Source: Gammaproteobacteria bacterium
GTDB taxonomy: Bacteria > Pseudomonadota > Gammaproteobacteria > Xanthomonadales > Wenzhouxiangellaceae
Assembly: GCA_003567685.1 (NCBI GenBank)
Contig: PWYW01000054.1
Location: forward strand, 1 to 32,730
Direction of reading: 5' to 3'
DNA: 32,730 nucleotides
Part shown: one piece after another, positions 17,212 through 25,592 of the stretch
Numbering within the stretch: the stretch's first letter is position 1
Layout of the letters: each line of letters opens with the position of its first letter
Notes under the pieces: model-generated
Seen by the model: only the letters and a program-made list of their open reading frames with translations
The model's database searches: none
Told to the model about the DNA's origin: nothing
Made by a program: the position numbers and the translations under genes

Positions 17212-17794
17212 GCAAGCCGGCGAAGCGCGAGTCGTTTCGTCCGATGCCGAATCCCTGATCCTGGTTGATGAGCATGACCGGGAACTGGGCATACTGTCCA
17301 AGGGCGAATGCCACGATGGTGACGGCCTTCTTCATAGAGCCTTTTCCGTTTTCCTGTTTGACGAAAAAGGACGGTTGCTCATTCAGCAGCGCGCCGCTGG
17401 CAAGCGCCTGTGGCCGGGCTACTGGGCCAACAGCTGCTGTTCGCACCCGCGCGCCGGCGAAGACATGGCCGAAGCCACCCAGCGCCGCATCGAGGAAGAG
17501 CTGGGCTTGCGCGTCGAGCTGGAATTCATTTACAAGTTCCGCTACCAGGCCCGTTACAGCGAGGAAGGCAGTGAACACGAGCTGTGCTGGGTTCACCTCG
17601 GCCGCATCCGCTCCAGCCAGCCGCGGCCCAACCCGTCGGAAATTGCCGACTGGAAATTCCTTAGCGCCAGCGAAATCGACACGCTGATGACTACCCCCGA
17701 TGCGCCGGTCGCCCCGTGGTTTCGGATGGAGTGGACCACATTGCGTACCCGCCATGCCGAGCGCCTGGCCGCCTATCAGGTGAATCTTGATTAA
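17198..17794 (+). CDS. idi: Isopentenyl-diphosphate delta-isomerase, type I (Nudix)
   Basis: 198 residues from TTG 17198. This start is chosen because GGAGG (17187-17191) stands 6 bases before it; an in-frame ATG at 17180 has no such site and would add only 6 residues. Both lie inside the kinase coding end, so the genes overlap by 14 bases or more. Motifs: LILVDEHDRELG, HRAFSVFLFDEKGRLLIQQR, WANSCCSHPRAGED with the catalytic cysteine, the Nudix-like helix AEATQRRIEEELG and the metal/catalytic acid segment EEGSEHELCWVH. Interconverts IPP and DMAPP, completing the supply of both isoprenoid C5 units from mevalonate. Type I is Mg2+/Zn2+ dependent and flavin-free. Confidence 0.94.
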   Translation: MAATKQAGEARVVSSDAESLILVDEHDRELGILSKGECHDGDGLLHRAFSVFLFDEKGRLLIQQRAAGKRLWPGYWANSCCSHPRAGEDMAEATQRRIEEELGLRVELEFIYKFRYQARYSEEGSEHELCWVHLGRIRSSQPRPNPSEIADWKFLSASEIDTLMTTPDAPVAPWFRMEWTTLRTRHAERLAAYQVNLD

Positions 17795-17821
17795 GGATTG
17801 CGAAATCCGTCACAATGCGGC

Positions 17822-20590
17822 ATGGCCGAGCCTACGCCTTCTACCCTGGAACTCGAACGAATTCGTGCCTTGCGCCAGACCGGGCTGGTCAACAACCGAA
17901 GCGAAGCGCGCTTTGACCGACTGACGCGGCTGGCCCAGCAGGTACTCCAGGCACCCATCTCGGTCATCTCGCTCATTGATGAGCATCGGCAGTGGTTCAA
18001 GTCGTCGCAAGGGCTCGATCCCGGGGAATCCGAACGCTCGGCGTCGTTCTGCCGATACACCATCGACCAGGACGAAATCTTCGAGGTTACGGATGCCCGC
18101 GAGGACCCTCGATTCGCCAATCACGCGCTCGTCCAGGGCAAACCCTTCCTGCGTTTTTATGCCGGTGCGCCGCTGAGGTCTCGCGATGGGCACCGGATTG
18201 GCACCTTGTCCATTCTCTCGGACACGCCTCGCACCCTGTCGGCCGAGGAACGAAACCTGCTGCGCGACCTTGCCGAGTCGGTGGAGTCGGAAATCAACCA
18301 CCAAGATTCCGAAGTTCAGCAGGAGGCCTTGCAGTTCGCCCAGGCGCTTGGACACGCCATCAGCAATGCCCAGGCACATTTCATTCGGGATGTGCATCGC
18401 AAATCGGCCTTCGAGGCACTGCTGGCCGATCTGCTCGACTTGACCGGCAGTGAGATGGGCTTTATCGGGGAAGTGCTTTTCGGCAAGGATCAATCCCCGG
18501 AACTGCACTTGATTGCCTTCAGTTGCCGGACGCAACGCGAATCCGTCCAGCAATTCTTTGACCGGTACGCCGGGCAGCAGCTGGTGCTGTCCAACCCGAA
18601 CTCACTGATTTCCCAATCAATTGCCAGGGGCGAATCGCTGGTCACTGGCAACCCGCAAACCCATCTGCGGCCCAACATCGTGCAACCACTTGGTCACCCG
18701 GAACTGAGCGCCTTCATGGGCGTGCCGGTTACCTATGGCGGCGAAGTGATTGCAATGTTCGGCCTGTCGAATCGGCCGGACGGCTATAACCTGGACCTCG
18801 TCGATCGTCTCAAGCCGCTCACCGATACCATTGGCCAATTGATCGATGCCGATCGCACCCGACGGCGACATCAGATGGCCCAGCTTGAGTTGGAGCGACT
18901 AAAGAGCTCGCTCGACCAGACCCTGGATTGCGTTTTCATGTTCGAGACGGGCGGCCTGAAAATCTTTTACGCCAACGACGGCGCCCTGAAGCTGGCCGGT
19001 CTTGATCGCGACGCCTTGTTCACCACCCGGGCCGACCAACTCATCGACCCAGCGCATCAAACAAAATTCCAGGAAACGATCAAGGCAATGTCGCAGTGCA
19101 CGGCACCGCCGAAAACCTTCGATACCCGGATCGTCAACGCCAGCGGTGCCATGGTTGCCGTTGAGGTCTTTCTCCAATGTTTCAAAAACCCGGGCCAGCC
19201 CACGCATTTTGTCGCCATCGTTCGCGATATCAGCGAGCGTCTCAAGCAGGAGGCCCGGCTGCGTTATCTGGCCACCCATGACAGCCTGACCAACCTGCCC
19301 AACCGTGCCTTGTTCCTGGACCGGCTCAGCGCCGGCATCGACGAGGCGCAGAGGCATGCTGCCGGCTTGTGTGTACTGCTGCTGGATCTTGATAATTTCA
19401 AGGTGGTCAACGACGGCTTTGGTCACCTCAATGGCGACCGCCTGTTGATTGAAGTGTCCTCTCGATTGAGCCGTGGTATTCGCAGCGGCGATATGGTGGC
19501 CCGCCTGGGGGGCGATGAATTTGCCGCGATCATCACCACCGCGGGCGACAACGATGAGGCGCTGATGGCCGCCGAACGACTGTTGAATCTCATCAGCCAG
19601 CCCGTGAATATCGAGAATGAGGAAATCATTCCAACTGCCAGCATTGGCTACTGCCTCTTCCCGGACGACGGGAGTGATTCGGAAACCCTGCTGCGCAATG
19701 CCGATTTGGCCATGTATCAAGCCAAGCGGTCTGGCCGCAACCAGATTCGTGCCTACAGCTCGGACATGGAGGAAAGTTCGCGCGAGCAATTGCATGTGCT
19801 TCAGCGCCTGCGCAGCGCCCTGGAAAACGACCAGCTCGAGCTGCATTACCAGCCACAGGTCAATGCGTTGACCGGAGAGATCATCGCGCTTGAAGCCTTG
19901 CTTCGTTGGCACGACGAGGTGCTGGGCGTGATGCCCCCCGACCGTTTCATCCCCATTGCCGAATCCTCCGGCCTGATTCTGCCGCTGGGCCGCTGGGTAT
20001 TCGAGCAGGTGTGCAAGCAGGTCGCGCGATGGCATTACCAGGGTAGGTCGGTGCGCGTAGCCTTCAACCTGTCGCCGTTGCAGTTCCGCCAGCTCGATCT
20101 GGTGACCAACATCAAGAAAACCAGTGCCCGGTGTCGGTGTCCCGTGCATTTGCTCGAAATCGAGCTGACTGAAAGTGCCGCCATGCAGAGCCCCGAGTTT
20201 GCCAAGCAGCAGTTCGCCCGGCTGGCCGAAGCCGGGTTCTCAATCGCGCTGGACGATTTTGGTACCGGGCATTCATCACTGTCGCGGCTCGGCCGTCTCA
20301 AGGTGAACAAACTCAAAATCGACCAGAGTTTTGTCGACGAGGTCCCCGGCAACAAAATGCATGAAACGCTGGTGCGTACCACCATTGGTCTGGGCAAGGA
20401 GATGGGTTTGTCGCTGGTGGCCGAAGGGGTGGAAACCGAGGCTCAGAAGGACTTTCTGGTGCAGCACGGTTGCCATGTGTACCAGGGCTGGCTGTTCAGC
20501 CCGGCGGTCACGGTCAGCGAGTTTGAATCGAGGCTGGCCAATGGCGACTGGACACTGGCCGACGACTGCCGCCCCGCCAAGGGCCTCTGA
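17822..20590 (+). CDS. GAF-GAF-PAS-GGDEF-EAL cyclic-di-GMP signalling protein
   Basis: 922 residues from ATG 17822; a TTG at 17798 is possible but abuts its AAGGA with no spacing. Order: GAF (about 18-165, with SLIDEHRQWFKSSQG and RFYAGAPL), second GAF (about 190-345), PAS (about 360-475), GGDEF domain with intact GGDEF at 563-567 and an inhibitory I-site RSGD five residues before it, and an EAL domain with EALLRW at 691, FNLSPLQFRQ, EIELTES, ALDDFGTGHSSLSR, LKIDQSFV and AEGVETEAQ. Both diguanylate cyclase and phosphodiesterase residues look complete. No membrane helices, so a cytosolic sensor with tandem GAF domains. It begins 27 bases after idi and may be read through from the mevalonate unit. 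Its stop is 4 bases from the convergent ftsX stop. Confidence 0.92.
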   Translation: MAEPTPSTLELERIRALRQTGLVNNRSEARFDRLTRLAQQVLQAPISVISLIDEHRQWFKSSQGLDPGESERSASFCRYTIDQDEIFEVTDAREDPRFANHALVQGKPFLRFYAGAPLRSRDGHRIGTLSILSDTPRTLSAEERNLLRDLAESVESEINHQDSEVQQEALQFAQALGHAISNAQAHFIRDVHRKSAFEALLADLLDLTGSEMGFIGEVLFGKDQSPELHLIAFSCRTQRESVQQFFDRYAGQQLVLSNPNSLISQSIARGESLVTGNPQTHLRPNIVQPLGHPELSAFMGVPVTYGGEVIAMFGLSNRPDGYNLDLVDRLKPLTDTIGQLIDADRTRRRHQMAQLELERLKSSLDQTLDCVFMFETGGLKIFYANDGALKLAGLDRDALFTTRADQLIDPAHQTKFQETIKAMSQCTAPPKTFDTRIVNASGAMVAVEVFLQCFKNPGQPTHFVAIVRDISERLKQEARLRYLATHDSLTNLPNRALFLDRLSAGIDEAQRHAAGLCVLLLDLDNFKVVNDGFGHLNGDRLLIEVSSRLSRGIRSGDMVARLGGDEFAAIITTAGDNDEALMAAERLLNLISQPVNIENEEIIPTASIGYCLFPDDGSDSETLLRNADLAMYQAKRSGRNQIRAYSSDMEESSREQLHVLQRLRSALENDQLELHYQPQVNALTGEIIALEALLRWHDEVLGVMPPDRFIPIAESSGLILPLGRWVFEQVCKQVARWHYQGRSVRVAFNLSPLQFRQLDLVTNIKKTSARCRCPVHLLEIELTESAAMQSPEFAKQQFARLAEAGFSIALDDFGTGHSSLSRLGRLKVNKLKIDQSFVDEVPGNKMHETLVRTTIGLGKEMGLSLVAEGVETEAQKDFLVQHGCHVYQGWLFSPAVTVSEFESRLANGDWTLADDCRPAKGL

Positions 20591-20594
20591 CCGA

Positions 20595-21554
20595 TCAGCG
20601 AGAGGGGCCGATAATCCTGAGATGCTGGCCAACCACCAGCCAGGAACCGACGATGCCAAACAGACCGGCGCCCAGAATCAACAGGGCGGTGACTTCGACG
20701 CTGGGTGAATACAGCTGGAATTGACTGGCATAACTGCCGCTCAGGCGGGCCACCGGCGCGGTCAGCAGCAGCAGGCCCAGGCGAACCAGAAGCCAGGCCA
20801 GGGCGCCGCCCAGCAGGCCATACCACAGCCCGGAATACAGAAACGGTCGGCGTATGAACGCGGCGGTGGCACCAACCAGCGCCATGACCTCGATTTCCTC
20901 GCGCCGGTTCTGGATGTCCATGCGGATGGTGTTGGCAATAATGAAGGCCACACCCACGGCGAACAACACGGCCAGCAGCAGCACCAGCTGCTCCAGCAGC
21001 GCCACCATGGCATCCAGCCGTTCCAGCCAGGCCAGATCGACAATCACCAGGTCTACGCCGTCCTCGCGCTCCAGCTCGGCCACCAGGTCGGGCATGTTGG
21101 TGGTGGGCATGGGGTCCACCTCCAATACCCAGGGCAGGGGGTTGTCGTCAATCTGCTCGCTCAGCTCGCCCAGGGCCAACTGACCGGATAATTCGGCCAG
21201 GCCCGTATCGGGGCTGATCGGGTCGACGGTATCGATATCGCCGCGGCTGGCCAGCCGGGTGGCCAGCTGCATGGCGCCGGCATCGTCCACCGACTGGTTG
21301 AGAAACACCGACAGCGTATCCATGCGCTCCCAGCCGTCGGCCAGTCGCTGGACGTTGTCGAGCGTGACATGCAGGGCGACCGGCAGGGTCAGTGCCACGC
21401 CCAGCACCACGATGGTCATGGCCGAGGCCAGCGGCTGGCGTGTCAGCGAACCCAGCGACGAGAAAAAGCTGTAGGCATGGCGGCGGGCCCAGGCGCGCAA
21501 CCCGGCTGAACCGGGCAGGGCGTCAAGCCGGCCCTGGCCGCGTGACTTGCTCAT
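20595..21554 (-). CDS. ftsX: Cell division protein FtsX
   Basis: 319 residues. Four membrane helices in the FtsX pattern: about 43-66, 183-208, 232-255 and 285-310, with a periplasmic domain of about 115 residues between the first two. The conserved NTIRMDIQNRREEIEVMALVGA segment after helix 2 and FIRRPFLYSGLWYGLLGG are characteristic. With FtsE it forms an ABC-type complex at the divisome that controls periplasmic amidase activation (through EnvC in E. coli). Its ATG overlaps the ftsE stop (ATGA). The usual neighbours ftsY and rpoH are absent on both sides. Confidence 0.95.
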   Translation of the reverse strand: MSKSRGQGRLDALPGSAGLRAWARRHAYSFFSSLGSLTRQPLASAMTIVVLGVALTLPVALHVTLDNVQRLADGWERMDTLSVFLNQSVDDAGAMQLATRLASRGDIDTVDPISPDTGLAELSGQLALGELSEQIDDNPLPWVLEVDPMPTTNMPDLVAELEREDGVDLVIVDLAWLERLDAMVALLEQLVLLLAVLFAVGVAFIIANTIRMDIQNRREEIEVMALVGATAAFIRRPFLYSGLWYGLLGGALAWLLVRLGLLLLTAPVARLSGSYASQFQLYSPSVEVTALLILGAGLFGIVGSWLVVGQHLRIIGPSR

Positions 21555-22237
21555 GCCGGCTCACCCATCAGGCGCGGCGGGATATCGTCGACAATCTCGC
21601 CTTTTTTCAGCACCAGCACGCGACGGTTCAGGCGGCGAATCAGGTCCAGGTCGTGGCTGGCAATCAGCAGGGTCATGCCCAGTTCGTTAAGCTGCAAAAA
21701 ATAGTTCATCAGCTCGGCCGACATCTCGGGGTCGAGGTTGCCGGTGGGCTCGTCGGCCAGCAACATGGGCGGCTTGGTAATAATGGCTCGTGCGATGCCC
21801 ACGCGCTGCTGTTCACCGCCCGAGAGCATGGGCGGATACATCCGTTCCTTGTCGAGCAGACCCACCTTGTCCAGGGCGGCGCGCACCCGGCGCTGGATTT
21901 CGCCGTAGGAAAAGCCGGCAATCATCAGCGGCAGGGCGACGTTGTCGAACACGCGCTTGTCGCTCAGCAACCGATGGTCCTGGAAAATCACGCCGATGCG
22001 CCGGCGCAGGTAGGGTATATGCCGTCTGGCCAGTCGCGAGACGTTTCGCCCGTCAAACATCACCTGCCCCCGGCTGGGCCGTTCGAGCAGGGCAATCAGC
22101 TTCAGCAGGGTGGATTTGCCGGCGCCGGAGTGGCCGGTCAAAAAGGCCATTTCGCCCGGCTTGAGCGAGAAATTGACGTCACTGAGGGCCTGAATGCCCC
22201 CCGGATACCGTTTGCCGACGTGTTCGAAGCTGATCAT
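21551..22237 (-). CDS. ftsE: Cell division ATP-binding protein FtsE
   Basis: 228 residues from ATG 22237 ([14 protein letters not shown], which aligns with the E. coli start MIRFEHVSKAYLGG). A TTG three codons upstream (22246) is possible but unneeded. Walker [10 protein letters not shown] (35-43), Q loop VIFQDHRLL, signature LSGGEQQR (137-144), Walker [13 protein letters not shown] and the switch histidine in IASHDLD are all present. It is the cytosolic nucleotide-binding partner of FtsX. No gene lies directly upstream on this strand, so the ftsEX promoter must be in the inverted-repeat region that precedes it. Confidence 0.95.
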   Translation of the reverse strand: MISFEHVGKRYPGGIQALSDVNFSLKPGEMAFLTGHSGAGKSTLLKLIALLERPSRGQVMFDGRNVSRLARRHIPYLRRRIGVIFQDHRLLSDKRVFDNVALPLMIAGFSYGEIQRRVRAALDKVGLLDKERMYPPMLSGGEQQRVGIARAIITKPPMLLADEPTGNLDPEMSAELMNYFLQLNELGMTLLIASHDLDLIRRLNRRVLVLKKGEIVDDIPPRLMGEPA

Positions 22238-22361
22238 TACCGGCAAATATAACGGACTTCGGAGTAGGGGATTGATGCGTGTTTGGAATAGCCGTTCTCA
22301 CGGTGTTTTACCGGGAGGTCTTTAGTGCTTGTCGAGAGGTTCGAGCATCCGGAGGTGCCAG

Positions 22362-22537
22362 GTGCGCCGGGCCGGCCGGGGCGATCGGCTTGGGAGTCTG
22401 GCAGGGCTAACGGGAGCTGGGTGGCTGTCGCATCGTTACTCGCGGCTGGCGGCCTTGCAGTCTTGGGAAACATTACTCAAGGCCATGGATGCTGAGGTCT
22501 TAAGGGAGCTTGCCGCGCCCCGGCCGGCCCGTCGCAC
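22362..22537. repeat. Inverted repeat pair A (22-base arms, one mismatch)
   Basis: Left arm 22362-22383 and right arm 22516-22537 are reverse complements apart from one position (GTGCG-N-CGGGCCGGCC core continuing to GGGGCG). The arms enclose 132 bases. The core GGCCGGCC is itself palindromic, but the flanking GTGCG/CGCAC and GGGCG/CGCCC parts give the repeat a defined inverted orientation. Confidence 0.7.
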
Positions 22538-22620
22538 CCAACACCCCCGGACGCAGCAGGTTGATGGATCGCAAAACCTGCCCTTAGCACCCTCCAAACC
22601 CGTCAGCGGGGGGTGGTGCT

Positions 22621-22801
22621 GAATCCTGGCGGGCGCTGGCGCGCAGCGGAAGCCAGTACGCTGTTTCAGCCGCTTGAAGTGCCCGAGAACCTTGTCGAAG
22701 TCGACGAGTCCGCCATTGCTTCCCAACGAGTCGAAGGCACCCAAGCTTCTATTAACTCGCCAAATCGACCAGGCCGATCGCGCCAGCGCCCGCCAGGATT
22801 C
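22621..22801. repeat. Inverted repeat pair B (23-base perfect arms)
   Basis: Left arm 22621-22643 begins GAATCCTGGCGGGCGCTGG and its exact reverse complement is at 22779-22801. The arms enclose 135 bases, almost the same spacing as pair A (132). A perfect 23-base match at this distance is very unlikely by chance even at high GC. The right arm lies 36 bases beyond the gspF stop. The unit could be a MITE-like insertion or the stem of a long RNA hairpin. Confidence 0.75.
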
Positions 22802-22837
22802 GGCGCCACTCGCCGCCCAGCACCCAAACCTGCCAAA

Positions 22838-24034
22838 TCAAGCCAGCAACTGACTCATTCCGAGGATGGGCAGCATGATGGCCAGGACGATGTAGAGCAC
22901 GATCAGTCCAACGGCCAGGATCAGCAGGGGCTGGATGACGGCCAGCAGCAGGGTGCTGGCCGAGTCGAGTTCGCGTTCCTGGATGTCGGCGGCGTGTTCC
23001 AGCATGGCGGCCAGTTCGCCGCTTTTCTCGCCACCGTCGATCAAGCGGCGGGCCACCGGCGGCAGCCAATCAGCCACCTCCAGCGAGCGGCTTAGCGACA
23101 CGCCTTCGCGCACCTGGGCGGCGGCCTGGTCGATGTCGGCGCGCACCGCGCGGTTCATGACCACGGCCGAGGCTACCTTCAGGGCTTCAACCAGCGGTAC
23201 GGCGCTGGCGGCCAGGATGGCCAGGGTGCGGGTGAAGCTGGCGGTCTGGCGGGCACGCACCAGGCGGCCGATCAGCGGCAGCTTCAGCAAGAGCCGGTCG
23301 AAGGCCAGGCGAGGGCCGGGCTGGCGCAGCAGGGCCAGGCCCAGTGCGGTGACCGCGGCCAGCGCCAGCACTACCCAGAGACCATAGCTGCTGATGCCCG
23401 ATGACAGCGCCAGCAGACTGCGAGTGACGGCGGGCAGGGTCTGGCCGGTTTGTTCGAACACACCAATCACGCGGGGCACCACGTAGCCAATCAGCCCCCA
23501 GACCACGGCAATGGCCACCAGCACCAGCAACACCGGGTAGACCAGCGCCAGGCTGATGCCGCGCTGAACGGCCTCGCGCTTTTCGGCGTAGTCGGCCAGG
23601 CCGTCGAGCACGGTGTCCAGGCGACCGGCCCGTTCGCCGGCGGCCACCGCGGCGGTGTAAAGCGGTGGAAACAGGCCGGGGTGCTCGGCCATGGCGACCG
23701 ATAGCGACTGGCCTTCCATCACCGATGAACGAATGGCGCCCAACTGGCGCTTCTGGCGGCCGACCGGAGCCTGTTCCAGCAGAATGCCCAGCACTTCTTC
23801 CAGGGTCAGCCCGGCGCGCAGCAGGGTGGCGAGCTGGCGTACCAGCAGGGCGCGGTCGCGCTGGTCGCTGCCCCGGGCCCAGCCGGCGCTTTGCTGGCGG
23901 GACACGGCGCGCACCTCCAGCGGCACCAGGCCGCGCTCGCGCAGTTGGGCTCGCGCCGCGCGTGGCGTGTCGGCCTGAATCACGCCCCGGGTGGTCTTGC
24001 GGCCCTGCAGGGCCTGGTATTCGAAGGCGGACAT
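22838..24034 (-). CDS. gspF: Type II secretion system inner-membrane platform protein GspF
   Basis: 398 residues, typical for the family. Starts FEYQALQGRKTTRGVIQADT, the usual N-terminal motif of GspF/PilC. Two copies of the T2SSF helical domain (about 68-190 and 270-393) each end in a membrane region; the hydrophobic segments near 168-190, 215-237 and 370-395 fit the three-helix topology. The GERAGRLDTVLDGLADYAEKRE and GGEKSGELAAMLEHAAD stretches are the conserved repeats. GspF couples the GspE ATPase to pseudopilus assembly. It lies 76 bases after gspE, with a strong hairpin and a heptamer repeat in the gap. No gspG follows, contrary to most type II operons. Confidence 0.94.
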   Translation of the reverse strand: MSAFEYQALQGRKTTRGVIQADTPRAARAQLRERGLVPLEVRAVSRQQSAGWARGSDQRDRALLVRQLATLLRAGLTLEEVLGILLEQAPVGRQKRQLGAIRSSVMEGQSLSVAMAEHPGLFPPLYTAAVAAGERAGRLDTVLDGLADYAEKREAVQRGISLALVYPVLLVLVAIAVVWGLIGYVVPRVIGVFEQTGQTLPAVTRSLLALSSGISSYGLWVVLALAAVTALGLALLRQPGPRLAFDRLLLKLPLIGRLVRARQTASFTRTLAILAASAVPLVEALKVASAVVMNRAVRADIDQAAAQVREGVSLSRSLEVADWLPPVARRLIDGGEKSGELAAMLEHAADIQERELDSASTLLLAVIQPLLILAVGLIVLYIVLAIMLPILGMSQLLA

Positions 24035-24037
24035 TAT

Positions 24038-24064
24038 TGGGCCATCCGTGGGGCGGATGGCCCA
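24038..24064. promoter_or_regulatory. Perfect 11-bp hairpin directly before gspF
   Basis: TGGGCCATCCG (24038-24048) and CGGATGGCCCA (24054-24064) form an 11-bp stem with the 5-base loop TGGGG. On the minus strand it occupies the bases immediately upstream of the gspF ATG (24034), where a ribosome site should be, and no Shine-Dalgarno sequence is visible outside it. It could therefore limit gspF translation or act as a partial terminator after gspE; no U-tract follows. Confidence 0.6.
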
Positions 24065-24092
24065 GTGAGAGGTAAGCGGTGAAAGGTAAAAG
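24065..24092. repeat. Degenerate heptamer tandem repeat (GTRARNG), four units
   Basis: Reading the plus strand, four consecutive 7-base units GTGAGAG, GTAAGCG, GTGAAAG, GTAAAAG, followed by a partial GTG. The 18-base string GGTGAAAGGTAAAAGGTG (24078-24095) recurs exactly at 32084-32101. Located in the gspE-gspF gap beside the hairpin. Confidence 0.75.
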
Positions 24093-24110
24093 GTGCGTGC
24101 GCGGGCATGG

Positions 24111-25592
24111 TTAACTGCCGGAGCGGGTAACGCGGAGGACTTCTTCCAGGGAGGTGTCGCCGGCCTGGGCGCGGCGCCAGCCGTCTTGCAGGATGGATGG
24201 CACCTGCTGGCGGGCCAGGGCTTCCAGACGGGCTTCGCTGGCCTGGTCGTGGATCAGCTCGCGCATGGCCTCGTCGACCGGCACCAGTTCGTAGATGCCG
24301 CTGCGCCCCTTGTAGCCGGAAGCGCCGGCCGGGCGATCGTCGCGCGGGCGGTACAAGTGGGCGTCCTGTTCGGCCGGCAGCCCCAGCCGGGCCAGTTCCT
24401 GGGCCGATACGGTATAGCCCTCGCGCCAGTCCGGGTCGAGCAGACGGACCAGGCGCTGGGCCAGCACGCCGTTCAGGCTCGATGCCAGCAAAAAGGGCTC
24501 GATGCCCATGTCGACCAGGCGGGTAATGGCGCCAACGGCGGTGTTGGTGTGCAGGGTAGACAGCACCAGGTGGCCGGTCAGGCTGGCCTGGACGGCGATG
24601 CGAGCGGTTTCCAGGTCGCGGATTTCGCCCACCATCACCACGTCCGGGTCCTGGCGCAGGATGGCGCGCAGGCCACGGGCAAAGGTCAGGTCCACCTTGG
24701 GGTTGACCTGGGTCTGGCCGATGCCGTCCAGGTCGTATTCAATGGGGTCTTCCACCGTCATGATGTTGCGGCTGCGGTCGTTCAGGCGCAGCAGCGCGGA
24801 ATACAGCGTGGTGGACTTGCCCGAGCCGGTCGGGCCGGTAACCAGCAGAATGCCGTGGGGGCGGGCAATCAGCCGGGCCATGCGCTGCTCGGTGGTCGGG
24901 TCCATGCCCAACTCGGCCAGGCCCAGCCGGCCGGCCTGCTTGTCGAGCAGGCGCAGCACCACGCGCTCGCCGTGGCTTGACGGCAGGGTCGACACGCGCA
25001 CGTCAACCGGGCGGCCGGCAATCTTCAAGCCAATGCGACCGTCCTGGGGCAGGCGCTTTTCGGCGATATCCAGCCGGGCCATGACCTTGATGCGCGAGGT
25101 GATCAGCCCGGCCAGGGCGCGCGCAGGCGACATCACTTCGCGCAGCACGCCGTCGATGCGAAAGCGAATCGACAGGCGGTCCTCGAAGGGCTCGAAGTGA
25201 ATGTCGGAGGCCTGTTCGCGCACGGCCTGCGTCAGCACGCCGTTGATCAGGCGGATGATCGGCGCGTCGTCTTCGCTTTCCAGCAGGTCGGCGGTTTCGG
25301 GCAAGTCATCGGCCAGGCGGGCCAGGTCAAGATCATCGCCCAGGTCTTCGGCCACCTGGCGGGCGGCATCGTCGTTGCTTTCGTAAAGCTGGCTGACCAG
25401 GCGCTCGTATTGGTCGGCGGCCATTTTCTCGATGCCGACCGGGCGGCCCAGCCGCCGGCTGACTTCCTGCACGGCGGCGGTATCAACGGGCGTGCGCACG
25501 GCTAGCAGCGGCCGGCCCTGGCTGTCCTGGCCGTTGACGGCTACCCCGCGCTTGCGGGCAAAGCTGTAGGCCGGACGAAACTCAGCGTCCAT
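24111..25592 (-). CDS. gspE: Type II secretion system ATPase GspE, lacking the tetracysteine zinc site
   Basis: 493 residues from ATG 25592, which overlaps the gspD end by 11 bases. N-terminal domain with [11 protein letters not shown], then the secretion ATPase core: Walker A GPTGSGKS (253-260), Asp box [16 protein letters not shown], Walker [13 protein letters not shown] (315-326) and His box [15 protein letters not shown]. GspE powers pseudopilus assembly at the cytoplasmic face. The CxxC-x29-CxxC element of most GspE proteins is gone: the segments that normally read CPxC and CxxC are [10 protein letters not shown] (about 384-393) and [16 protein letters not shown] (415-430), with D, W, D and A at the cysteine positions. 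The small C-terminal module is otherwise retained ([16 protein letters not shown]). Second gene product to be coupled in the C-D-E series. Confidence 0.94.
   Translation of the reverse strand: MDAEFRPAYSFARKRGVAVNGQDSQGRPLLAVRTPVDTAAVQEVSRRLGRPVGIEKMAADQYERLVSQLYESNDDAARQVAEDLGDDLDLARLADDLPETADLLESEDDAPIIRLINGVLTQAVREQASDIHFEPFEDRLSIRFRIDGVLREVMSPARALAGLITSRIKVMARLDIAEKRLPQDGRIGLKIAGRPVDVRVSTLPSSHGERVVLRLLDKQAGRLGLAELGMDPTTEQRMARLIARPHGILLVTGPTGSGKSTTLYSALLRLNDRSRNIMTVEDPIEYDLDGIGQTQVNPKVDLTFARGLRAILRQDPDVVMVGEIRDLETARIAVQASLTGHLVLSTLHTNTAVGAITRLVDMGIEPFLLASSLNGVLAQRLVRLLDPDWREGYTVSAQELARLGLPAEQDAHLYRPRDDRPAGASGYKGRSGIYELVPVDEAMRELIHDQASEARLEALARQQVPSILQDGWRRAQAGDTSLEEVLRVTRSGS

Larger units (their letters stand above)
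22238..22837. other. 600-base region without recognisable gene, rich in long inverted repeats
   Basis: No reading frame here on either strand looks like a known protein; the longest (102 codons, minus, 22744-22436) has low-complexity, shadow-like composition. The region lies between ftsE and gspF, both on the minus strand. It contains two separate long inverted-repeat pairs (22362-22537 and 22621-22801) and two shorter stems between them: GCAGGTT/AACCTGC at 22556-22562 and 22575-22581, and AGCACC/GGTGCT at 22586-22591 and 22615-22620. It should also carry the ftsEX promoter and the end of the gsp transcript. A non-autonomous mobile element or a structured RNA would explain the symmetry; I cannot assign either. 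Confidence 0.6.

Noticed and set aside
14962-17301. A 779-codon open frame on the minus strand opposite the HMG-CoA reductase-mevalonate kinase gene
   Set aside because: Its protein is rich in His, Gly, Ala and Gln with no known motif; it is the usual high-GC shadow of a strongly biased coding strand.
18899-20149. A 416-codon minus-strand frame opposite the GGDEF-EAL gene
   Set aside because: No motif, and the opposite strand encodes intact catalytic domains.
22329-22622. A 97-codon plus-strand frame in the same gap
   Set aside because: Starts at TTG without a ribosome site, Arg/Pro-rich composition typical of non-coding high-GC DNA.
22500-22640. Possible 4.5S, RNase P or known riboswitch RNA
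   Set aside because: Stems are present but none of the conserved sequence signatures of these RNAs could be found.
22436-22744. A 102-codon minus-strand frame in the ftsE-gspF gap
   Set aside because: No Shine-Dalgarno sequence, no recognisable family, and it spans arms of both inverted-repeat pairs; cannot be supported as a gene.
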